In this document: in pieces, positions 39,659-47,839 of the stretch | Layout: the number at the start of each line of letters is the position of its first letter | Numbering within the stretch: the stretch's first letter is position 1 | Assembly (NCBI GenBank): GCA_902609065.1 | Contig: CACLQJ010000003.1 | Location: forward strand, 1 to 49,174 | Length of the DNA: 49,174 nucleotides | From: an uncultured Pelagibacteraceae bacterium | Lineage (GTDB): Bacteria; Pseudomonadota; Alphaproteobacteria; Pelagibacterales; Pelagibacteraceae | Direction of reading: 5' to 3' | Position numbers and translations under genes: made by a program | Notes under the pieces: generated by a model | What the model was told of the DNA's origin: nothing | The model's input: only the letters and a program-made list of their open reading frames with translations | Databases searched by the model: none

Positions 39659-40059
39659 TGCTTTATTTTGCATACGGCAGTAATCTTAATCATTTTCAGA
39701 TGAAAAAAAGGTGTAAGGATAGTAAATTTCTTAAAAAATTTAATTTAAAAGACTTTCGATTAACTTTTAGAAGTATATATCGTGCGGCTGATATAGAGCC
39801 AAAAAGAAATTCATTTGTTCCAGGTGCTTTGTTTAAAATTTCTAAAATCGATGAAAAAAAATTAGATTTATACGAAGACTTCCCAGTATTATATGGAAAA
39901 TATTATTTTAATTATAACAATAAAAAAATAATGACATATACGATGATTAATAAATCACCCTTTATGTATCCTAAAGAAAGATACTTAAATACAATTATGC
40001 AAGGTTATAAAGACTGTAATTTAAAAATTGAATATTTAAAAAATGCTTTAAAAAAATAA
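39658..40059 (+). CDS. Gamma-glutamylcyclotransferase-like (AIG2/GGCT fold) protein
   Basis: LYFAYGSNLNHFQMKKRC, VPGALFKISKIDEKKLDLYEDFP. Confidence 0.8.
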   Translation: MLYFAYGSNLNHFQMKKRCKDSKFLKKFNLKDFRLTFRSIYRAADIEPKRNSFVPGALFKISKIDEKKLDLYEDFPVLYGKYYFNYNNKKIMTYTMINKSPFMYPKERYLNTIMQGYKDCNLKIEYLKNALKK

Positions 40060-40061
40060 TT

Positions 40062-42692
40062 TTAGAATTTAGTAGAAACTCCTAAATTCAATTCGTAATT
40101 TGGATCGATACCTACTAAGTCATATTCTGAAGTTAAATTAATATCAAAATAATCTAATTTCCTATTAAATTTAAAATTCGCTAATCCATTTTTTATATTG
40201 GCTTCGTATCCAACATTATCTTCTGGCACATACCCAACCCCTAAAGATAAAGTATCGCTATAACCATTTGTATTTTGATTCCTTTTATAGAGCAATATAA
40301 GTGAAAAACCATTATTTGAAGTTAAGTCAAAACCTAAATTTGTATTCAATAATTTTTCGTTTTTATGATCAATAGATTTTATGAAAACAGTGTTTGGATT
40401 TGAAACATAGTTAAGCTTAACTTCTGATGATGGACTTATATCTAATCCAATTTCTATTCCTCCATTAGGTTTAACAGTAAAGTTTTCGAAATCAATTGTA
40501 TTACTTAATATAAATCCTGAATAAATGTTTGTAGTTTGAACATTTTGTTTTTGAAATGTTAAAGCTGACGTCCCAATTTCACTATATTCATCTAAGCTAG
40601 TGTCACTAAAATCTATTTTTATGTTAGGGCTAAAATTAAAGTTTTCTCCACCTATAATACCAAGATATTTTATTGATCCATAAACCTGTCTTCCGTTCCT
40701 TGATCCTTTTAGCTCTTTAGCCCCATCAACTCTCAAACTTTCTAGATTTAATAAGTTAAATCCAATAACGGTTTCAAAATGTTTATTTAAATCTGTCGGG
40801 TAATTACCATAGATGGAAAAACTCTTTGCATTTGTATCTAATGTGGTGCCAGTTTCACCTACATCAACACCATCTTTGTTAAATCTAAATGCATATCCGA
40901 TTGTAAGATCATTATTTAATAACTTGTCCATACCAAGTGTAACACCATCACTTCTTACTTCTTTTGACGCTGATAATGATGTATCACCAACTCTACCGAT
41001 ACTTACGCTTCCTTCACTCCAGAACAACCATTTACTCAGTTCATCAGAAGTATTTTTTGAATTTTCAATCGACTCATTAGAAACTTGCAATGCATTATTT
41101 AATTTATTTAGTGTTGAATTGGAAAACTTTATTTTTAATTTTTGAACCAATAAATTATTTCCCTTTTTATGTTCTTTTAACCAATATAAACGATTAAAAA
41201 TTGGTGTAGTAATGTGTTGGACCAAATCTTTTGGTGTTTGGGTTTGTGCCTCTATTAAAGCAACAACTTGTTTATTTAGTAATGGATTTGGATTTGATGA
41301 CACAGCAGTTCCTTCGGTTGTAAAGTTCAGCGATGTGCCATCTGTTATTCCTGCATAGTCTTTGCTCGAAGCATCATCAAATGCATCATCTTCTATATTT
41401 AAATAATAGCATGTGCCCTGATCTAATGTTACGTCCGGGTTTATTGTGATAGTTTCACCTCCAGAACCTGAAACTTTACTTCCTCTCACATCTATAGTTT
41501 CAACTGTGGAGTTATCTGAACATTTTTTTATAAAAATATTTCCACCAATTTCTGCATCAACAGCCTCAGAAAAAGTTAAAGTGATATTACTATCAACCTC
41601 AATATCAGTAGCATTATCAGCGGGAGAAGACGATGAAAGTATAGGCGCAACATCAATAACCTGATAAGGCACACTTAAACTATACTCTAGAATAAATTGT
41701 CTATTACTATTATTTATATGTTGACCAGTTGAAACAAAAAATTTTGTTCCGTCGTTGTTAAAACTAATATGTGTTGCAACCCCGGACAGTGATGAATTAC
41801 TTACACCGGCGCTTCTGTATTTAGTTCTTATACCCTCAGTATCATTCCCGTCAAATGCACCTTCGTACGTTATAGTGGAATCTAAATCGTAGGCTGTTGA
41901 AAGTGTGTATTGATGTATATCATCAAGAGCCGATTCTACGACATATAATCTGGTTCCATCATTATTAAAGGCAATTCCATTAATACTATCAAAACTATTT
42001 TCTGTTGGGTGAAAATTTGCATCATTATAAGTTGCAGTCGATATTAAAAAATTTGTAGATAAATCAAACTCATATATTGTATCTGTGTTTAGATTAGTTA
42101 GAAAAACTTTAGATCCATCATCATTAAAAACAATACCACTTGCACTTTGAGCATTATTATCTTCAACATCAGAAACTCCTCCATTATCAATTTGAATACC
42201 TTTAGGATCTATCGCTGTAACACCCCCAGGAACGTTAAATGCTGAGTCTACATCTAGCTGACAAACAGCTAAATGAGTACTTCCACCTCTCTGTAATTTA
42301 TTTGAAATAAATAATCTCGTCCCATCATTGTTAAAAGTTAATCCTTCAGGTTGCTGAAAACTACCATGAGTAGCATTAGATCCAGGTCCACACAAAGTTT
42401 TAACTCTTATATCAAGAGAGGTTGAAGAACCTGTTATTGTCGACAAGTCAAATCCAGTCGATAACTGGTAACGAAAAACTTTATCTATGGCTGAAGTGTT
42501 TACACCGTTACCTTTAGCTTGCGAGGATGATATATGAAGTATTGTACCATCCGAATTCCAAGTATGCCCAGTAAGCTGCCGCGCCTCATGAAATTGTGCT
42601 GATCTAACAAATGTAGCATCTGAAAAAACATTTGAGGATATTGAAATCAGAATTAAAATTTTAGATAAAACTATTAGAAAATTTTTTATCAT
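40062..42692 (-). CDS. Secreted beta-propeller-repeat + Ig-like surface protein with C-terminal autotransporter-like beta-barrel, copy C
   Basis: Signal peptide; repeated (I/L)xFNNDGT(R/K)x(Y/F)(V/I)xx...YxLSTxxDL units; Ig-like SSSPADNATDIEVDSNITLTFSEAV; barrel shared with copies A/B, ending STKF. Confidence 0.85.
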   Translation of the reverse strand: MIKNFLIVLSKILILISISSNVFSDATFVRSAQFHEARQLTGHTWNSDGTILHISSSQAKGNGVNTSAIDKVFRYQLSTGFDLSTITGSSTSLDIRVKTLCGPGSNATHGSFQQPEGLTFNNDGTRLFISNKLQRGGSTHLAVCQLDVDSAFNVPGGVTAIDPKGIQIDNGGVSDVEDNNAQSASGIVFNDDGSKVFLTNLNTDTIYEFDLSTNFLISTATYNDANFHPTENSFDSINGIAFNNDGTRLYVVESALDDIHQYTLSTAYDLDSTITYEGAFDGNDTEGIRTKYRSAGVSNSSLSGVATHISFNNDGTKFFVSTGQHINNSNRQFILEYSLSVPYQVIDVAPILSSSSPADNATDIEVDSNITLTFSEAVDAEIGGNIFIKKCSDNSTVETIDVRGSKVSGSGGETITINPDVTLDQGTCYYLNIEDDAFDDASSKDYAGITDGTSLNFTTEGTAVSSNPNPLLNKQVVALIEAQTQTPKDLVQHITTPIFNRLYWLKEHKKGNNLLVQKLKIKFSNSTLNKLNNALQVSNESIENSKNTSDELSKWLFWSEGSVSIGRVGDTSLSASKEVRSDGVTLGMDKLLNNDLTIGYAFRFNKDGVDVGETGTTLDTNAKSFSIYGNYPTDLNKHFETVIGFNLLNLESLRVDGAKELKGSRNGRQVYGSIKYLGIIGGENFNFSPNIKIDFSDTSLDEYSEIGTSALTFQKQNVQTTNIYSGFILSNTIDFENFTVKPNGGIEIGLDISPSSEVKLNYVSNPNTVFIKSIDHKNEKLLNTNLGFDLTSNNGFSLILLYKRNQNTNGYSDTLSLGVGYVPEDNVGYEANIKNGLANFKFNRKLDYFDINLTSEYDLVGIDPNYELNLGVSTKF

Positions 42693-42779
42693 TTATAAAC
42701 TTTTATAAATTTATATATACAAAATAACTATTTGCATTTAATTAAAACCTATAATTTCTGGTCTTTTTTTAAGGGATGA

Positions 42780-42810
42780 TATAATGTTCATGACTACATT
42801 AAACATTATA
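42780..42810. promoter_or_regulatory. 9-bp perfect inverted repeat TATAATGTT-N13-AACATTATA between divergent genes; left arm contains a -10-like TATAAT
   Basis: Read directly; located between the divergent copy C and the HExxH protein gene, 9 nt before its ATG. Confidence 0.4.
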
Positions 42811-42818
42811 ATAAATTT

Positions 42819-43787
42819 ATGAAAAAGATTTTACTTGTATCAATAATTACTTTATTCAGCACCACCCTTTGTGCTTTAGATGAAAAACCAGGTAGGTTTT
42901 TTGAAGATCAGCCTGATGTAACTGATGATTATCAAATTCATTTTAATTATTTGTTAGCTAAAGATAGTGAGGATAGAGAACTAGATATAAATGGGAAAAT
43001 GGAAAAAATAATCTTAATGATGAATAAATGGATGGAAATTTCTACTAGTAAAAACAAAAAAGGCGACAAGATACCAAGGAAATATAAGTTTGATTATAGA
43101 GCAGATGGAAAGTTAGATATTACTTTTATAAGAATGGATAAAAATTTTAAAGATCTCCATAAATGGGCAAATAACGACATAACACCTTTTTTATACAGAA
43201 AAAAAGGTCAAACAAATAATAAAAAAATTTATTTTAATTTTGCTGATATCAATAGTGTCGACGGTGGAGAGGCGGGAATAGGATTTGGTTCCATTTTTTT
43301 AAGAAGCAAATATGTGAAAACTGATAAGCGAAAAGCTTCAATAGCCCTTCATGAATTACTTCATACTCAAGGAATGGGGACAAATTGTATGCCCTGGATT
43401 AAATCATCAAATCTTAAGAGCCATAGTAGTCATTTAAAAAACAGAGACAAAAGGACAATGTTAAATTCAGTAGATCCTAATAGTCCTAGAATTGGAAAAA
43501 TCTATGCACATAATATAGATATGTGCCCACAATTTATGGACTCAGTTTACCTAACACCAACAAGAGAAGATCCATATGATCCATATAAAATTTTTTGCTT
43601 ATTTGAGCTTGGAAAATATAAACATCCAAATTATTTACACATAATAAATAAATTAAAAGAAGCTGATAGATTTAATTGGAAATTAAAATTTGCGCCAAGT
43701 TGTAAAACAAGAAATTATAATTTAGATGGTCTAGGTTATTATCTCTTTGGTGTTAAGGGGAATATTTTAGAAAAAGTGAAATATTAG
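42819..43787 (+). CDS. Secreted putative zinc metallopeptidase (gluzincin/metzincin-like HExxH)
   Basis: Signal peptide MKKILLVSIITLFSTTLCA; IALHELLHTQGMGTNC. Confidence 0.6.
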   Translation: MKKILLVSIITLFSTTLCALDEKPGRFFEDQPDVTDDYQIHFNYLLAKDSEDRELDINGKMEKIILMMNKWMEISTSKNKKGDKIPRKYKFDYRADGKLDITFIRMDKNFKDLHKWANNDITPFLYRKKGQTNNKKIYFNFADINSVDGGEAGIGFGSIFLRSKYVKTDKRKASIALHELLHTQGMGTNCMPWIKSSNLKSHSSHLKNRDKRTMLNSVDPNSPRIGKIYAHNIDMCPQFMDSVYLTPTREDPYDPYKIFCLFELGKYKHPNYLHIINKLKEADRFNWKLKFAPSCKTRNYNLDGLGYYLFGVKGNILEKVKY

Positions 43788-43820
43788 CTTAAACTAGTGT
43801 TTTTCTATTAATTAACAAAT

Positions 43821-43876
43821 TTACTTGTTTATCTTGTTCAATTATAAATATTAATTGTAAATACTCATGAAAATAA
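43821..43876 (+). repeat. Imperfect direct repeat, upstream copy (partner 46039..46093)
   Basis: ttacttgtttatcttgttcaattataaatattaattgtaaatactcatgaaaataa; includes identical aattataaatatta and ctcatgaaaataa blocks. Confidence 0.85.
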
Positions 43877-43889
43877 AACCCTAAGTGTT

Positions 43890-46013
43890 ATGAAAAAAGT
43901 TTTAATAACCTTATTTTTTAGTCTCATAGTTGCAACTGAAGCATTTGCCATTTTAACATTTAATCAAGAGAAAGTTGTAACGACGCAAACAGATCAAATT
44001 AGAGGGATTAACTTTAAACCAGACGGAACAATAATGTATGTTACTGAGCGGAATGGTACAACAGGTAGCGATATAGGACGTGCGGTTAATATTATACAAT
44101 ATACTTTGACTACACCTTTTGATATTAGTACAGCAATAGAAGCTTCAAATACTAGAGTCGAAGAGGTGGATGGTGTTAATTTAGCATTTTTGCCTCATGC
44201 AATCGAATTCAAACCCGATGGAACACGTTTATTTTTAATTGCGAATACAGGTACCAAAGTTTATCAGTTTGATCTCTCTACACCTTGGGACACATCAACA
44301 ATTACATTCAGTGCTAAATATAACGTCACAGGCGAAGACCAATTAAGAACTTTAACTTTTAAACCCGACGGAAAAAGAATGTATGTATCTGGAAAAGACA
44401 ATCATAAATTAAAAGAATATATTTTAACAAATGCTTGGGATATTACTTCATCAAATGTTTCAGTAGGTGCAGTATCAGCATCTTTAGTAAGTGCTGATAA
44501 TAATATGAGAAATGTTCAATTTAATTCATTAGGAACCGAACTATACGTTGGTGGGAACCAAAATAATAATATGAACAAATTTACTTTAAGTTCAGCTTGG
44601 GATATTAGTACGATCTCTTCTAGTTTTACCGCATATTCTTTAAGTGGTGATCATTCGAATATGAGAGGTTTTATTTTTGCTCAAAAGTTTTCAAGATTAT
44701 ATGTTACAGATGATATTGATGCTGGTGATAATAGAGTTATAGAATATTTAGCTTCGTGTAGTTTCACTTTAAATTGTGAAGACGCAAGTAAAGATGAAAA
44801 TGTCATTTCTTTATTAGAGTCACAGGTCGAACTTTCAAAAAGAGTTATAAAACATAATACATTGCCTATTATGCGACGTATAAAGTGGTTAAGACGTCAC
44901 AAAAATTATGATGATTTGAATAATTTACAAGCGCAAATTAGTTTTTCAGATCAAAGATTAGCTAAATTAGTTGATACAATTAAACCAAATATAAAACGAG
45001 AAAAAAGAAAAAAAGACGATGAGTGGTTTAAATGGAATGAAGGAAGAATTGGAATTGGTAAAACTAATGCAAAATCAGGCTCATTGTCTAGAAACATTCA
45101 TACATCGGGATTTGTTGTTGGTGCCGATAGAAGAAAAGGTGAAGATATCATGCATGGTTATGCATTTCAATTTGGTGTCGAGAACATAGATGTAATTCCC
45201 TCTTTATCTGGCATTTTTGCAAAAACATATAGTTTATCCATGTACGGAACAAGACTAATTGACTCAAATTTTTTAACAAATGCTATAATTGGAATTAATC
45301 ATATAGATCTTAATATAAAGAGAGAGGAAAACACCACTATTCTTGAAGGCAGTAGAAATGGAAATCAGATTTATGGAACTATTAATTTTGGCAAAAGAAT
45401 CAATAAGGAAAATTATAATTTAATACCAAATATCAAATTGGATTTAGGATACACAAGACTGGATGAGTATGAAGAAGAAAACCAATTCGGAACAACAACA
45501 GATACCTTATTATTTAAAAAGCATGAAATAATTAGTGGTTTCGGAACTGTAGGTTTGCTTTTAGACAAAACCGTTAGACACTATGAGGATAGAATAATTA
45601 ATCATACAGGTAAATTTGAATATATAATCGACTTTAGTCCCACATCAGATGCCGATTTTTATTATGTAAATGATCCTAGCACAATGTTCTCAATTAATAT
45701 TGATGAAGAGGCACATCAAAATTTTAGAATAGGTTATGGTTTTGATGTAACTTACGAAAGTGGATGGTCATTAATTGCTAATTTTGAAAGATTTCATGCT
45801 ATAAGTAGTGGATATATAAATGAGATTTATTTTTCAGCTGGTTATGTACCAACAGAAAATATTAAATTCGCAATGGCTTTAAAAAATGATAATGCTTCAC
45901 TAAATTATAATAAAATTATAAGTGGTTTTAATATTAAATTAGGTTCAAATTACAATCTACTCAGTCAAATACCAGAATACGGGGCTACAATAGAAGTGGC
46001 AAGTAAGTTCTGA
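43890..46013 (+). CDS. Secreted beta-propeller-repeat surface protein with C-terminal autotransporter-like beta-barrel, copy D
   Basis: Signal peptide; FKPDGTxxY(V)...QYTLTTPFDISTA repeats; barrel landmarks GSRNGNQIYG, LDLGYTRLDEYEE, YVNDPSTMF, terminal SKF. Confidence 0.83.
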   Translation: MKKVLITLFFSLIVATEAFAILTFNQEKVVTTQTDQIRGINFKPDGTIMYVTERNGTTGSDIGRAVNIIQYTLTTPFDISTAIEASNTRVEEVDGVNLAFLPHAIEFKPDGTRLFLIANTGTKVYQFDLSTPWDTSTITFSAKYNVTGEDQLRTLTFKPDGKRMYVSGKDNHKLKEYILTNAWDITSSNVSVGAVSASLVSADNNMRNVQFNSLGTELYVGGNQNNNMNKFTLSSAWDISTISSSFTAYSLSGDHSNMRGFIFAQKFSRLYVTDDIDAGDNRVIEYLASCSFTLNCEDASKDENVISLLESQVELSKRVIKHNTLPIMRRIKWLRRHKNYDDLNNLQAQISFSDQRLAKLVDTIKPNIKREKRKKDDEWFKWNEGRIGIGKTNAKSGSLSRNIHTSGFVVGADRRKGEDIMHGYAFQFGVENIDVIPSLSGIFAKTYSLSMYGTRLIDSNFLTNAIIGINHIDLNIKREENTTILEGSRNGNQIYGTINFGKRINKENYNLIPNIKLDLGYTRLDEYEEENQFGTTTDTLLFKKHEIISGFGTVGLLLDKTVRHYEDRIINHTGKFEYIIDFSPTSDADFYYVNDPSTMFSINIDEEAHQNFRIGYGFDVTYESGWSLIANFERFHAISSGYINEIYFSAGYVPTENIKFAMALKNDNASLNYNKIISGFNIKLGSNYNLLSQIPEYGATIEVASKF

Positions 46014-46038
46014 TAACTTTTTTAGAAGTAAAAAAATT

Positions 46039-46093
46039 TTACTTATTCCTCTTGTTGAATTATAAATATTAGCATAAACACTCATGAAAATAA
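46039..46093 (+). repeat. Imperfect direct repeat, downstream copy, just upstream of tRNA-Leu (probable tRNA promoter region)
   Basis: ttacttattcctcttgttgaattataaatattagcataaacactcatgaaaataa. Confidence 0.85.
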
Positions 46094-46098
46094 CTCAT

Positions 46099-46184
46099 GC
46101 CCTCGTGGTGAAATTGGTAGACACAAAGGACTTAAAATCCTTGCCCTTTTGGGAGTGCCAGTTCGAGTCTGGCCGAGGGCACCA
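46099..46184 (+). tRNA. tRNA-Leu (anticodon UAA), CCA encoded
   Basis: Acceptor gccctcg/cgagggc, anticodon stem-loop aagga-cttaaaa-tcctt, long variable arm (gcccttttgggagtgc), T-arm gttcgagtc, acca end. Confidence 0.95.
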
Positions 46185-46189
46185 CTAAA

Positions 46190-47071
46190 ATGAAAGTTTT
46201 CGATTGTATCACCTATTACAACGAACCCATGCTTTTTGATTTGAGACTAAATATGCTCAATAACTATGTGGATAAATTTATTGTTATCGAAGCAAAACAT
46301 TCTCATAGTGGAAAAAAAAAGAAACTAAATTTTAATATTGAAGATCATAAACAATTTAAAGATAAAATTATTTACAAAGTTATTGAAAACGAACCAGATG
46401 GTATAATAGAAATTAATCAATCAGATACTCCAATAAATCAAAGTAATCAAAAAAGACACAATAGTTTAAAAAGAATAGAGCAATCTTACGATACTGCAAC
46501 TAAATGTTTGAAAGACGCAAGTCCAGAAGACATATTTACTTTAAATGATAGTGACGAAATACCCAAATATGAAAACTTTGATTTTAAAAACATAAGAAAC
46601 AATATTCTTATTGCCAAGCTTAAACTATGTTATTTTAAGTTTAATTTATATTATGATTTGCATCCATGGTACGGTACGAGAGCATGTAAAATTAAAAATT
46701 TATTAAGTCCAACATGGCTTAAATATCTTAAACCAAAAAAATATCCCTTTTGGCGTTTAGATACTTTTTTTTCGAAAACAAAATATTCAAACATAAAAAT
46801 TATTGATGATGGTGGATGGCATTTTTCAAATTTAAAATCACCTGAGGAAATAGAGGACAAAATGCTTAATTTTGGACATCATAATGAAGTTGAGGATAGT
46901 GGATTGGGTTTAAAAGATATAAAATCTATGATTAATGAAAAAAAAGTAATATTTGCACATAACAGAAAGCCTGATGACCCAAGTGTTAATTTATCAAAAT
47001 TATCTAATCAACAATTGCCCCTATACATCACAAATAATTTGGATAAGTATCAAAGTTGGTTAGATGAATAA
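46190..47071 (+). CDS. Glycosyltransferase family 17-like (MGAT3-like) protein
   Basis: MKVFDCITYYNEPMLFDLRLNMLNNYVDKFIVIEAKHSHSGKKK...DASPEDIFTLNDSDEIP, GGWHFSNL. Confidence 0.85.
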   Translation: MKVFDCITYYNEPMLFDLRLNMLNNYVDKFIVIEAKHSHSGKKKKLNFNIEDHKQFKDKIIYKVIENEPDGIIEINQSDTPINQSNQKRHNSLKRIEQSYDTATKCLKDASPEDIFTLNDSDEIPKYENFDFKNIRNNILIAKLKLCYFKFNLYYDLHPWYGTRACKIKNLLSPTWLKYLKPKKYPFWRLDTFFSKTKYSNIKIIDDGGWHFSNLKSPEEIEDKMLNFGHHNEVEDSGLGLKDIKSMINEKKVIFAHNRKPDDPSVNLSKLSNQQLPLYITNNLDKYQSWLDE

Positions 47072-47075
47072 TTAA

Positions 47076-47837
47076 ATGAAACTTAAAAAAAATAATTATC
47101 AATTAATGTTAGATGATTATCTGGCTTATTTGAAAAAAAAAAATTTTTTTGAAAAAAAAAATCAAATTTTTTATGAAAATACAGTTGAAAAGTTACATAA
47201 TTGGAAAAACACAGATATCAAGAAAATTATAAAATGGTACGAAAATATTAGAAAGATAGATAAAAGCAAAGTTTTCTCTATACATTTGGAAAAATTAAAT
47301 AAGTGGAATTTTAATAAAAAACAAGGAAATATTACACATAAAAGTAAAAAATTTTTTATCGTGGAAGGCAAAAGAGTTTTAAATTCAAAAAGAGAAATAT
47401 CAAGTTGGGATCAACCATTCCTAACTCAAGTTGGTTTTAAAGGAGGTATTATTGGACTAGTGAGGTGTAAAATTAAAAGTTTACCCCATTATTTAATTGA
47501 TGCAAAATTTGAGCCGGGCAATTATAAAGATATTCAATTAAGTCCGTCCCTACAAGGAACCTATTCGAATTTAGATAGAGTTCACCATGGTGAAAGAAAT
47601 AAAGTTTTAAACAAGTTTTTTAAAAAAAATTTTAAAACTATAAAAAAAATGTGGGTAACAGAAGATGGCGGAAGATTATTTAGAAAAAGAAATTTACACT
47701 GGATAATAGAGTATAAAGGAAAACCTTTACTCCCAAGCAAACGATATAAATGGTTAACATTGTGGGAAATAAATAATTTAATCAAACACGGACCTATAGT
47801 AGGACCACATTTAAGAGCAATATTAAGCTTATTATAA
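47076..47837 (+). CDS. NDP-hexose 2,3-dehydratase-like protein, half-length (single repeat)
   Basis: REISSWDQPFLTQVGFKGGIIGLVRC, LIDAKFEPGNYKDIQLSPSLQGTYSN, YKWLTLWEINNLI, HLRAILSLL resemble one repeat of EvaA-type enzymes. Confidence 0.75.
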   Translation: MKLKKNNYQLMLDDYLAYLKKKNFFEKKNQIFYENTVEKLHNWKNTDIKKIIKWYENIRKIDKSKVFSIHLEKLNKWNFNKKQGNITHKSKKFFIVEGKRVLNSKREISSWDQPFLTQVGFKGGIIGLVRCKIKSLPHYLIDAKFEPGNYKDIQLSPSLQGTYSNLDRVHHGERNKVLNKFFKKNFKTIKKMWVTEDGGRLFRKRNLHWIIEYKGKPLLPSKRYKWLTLWEINNLIKHGPIVGPHLRAILSLL

Positions 47838-47839
47838 AA

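Noticed and set aside
47142-47169. Very long A/T homopolymers in the dehydratase gene (aaaaaaaaaaattttttt) as a frameshift site
   Set aside because: The reading frame continues intact through them and downstream family motifs are in the same frame.
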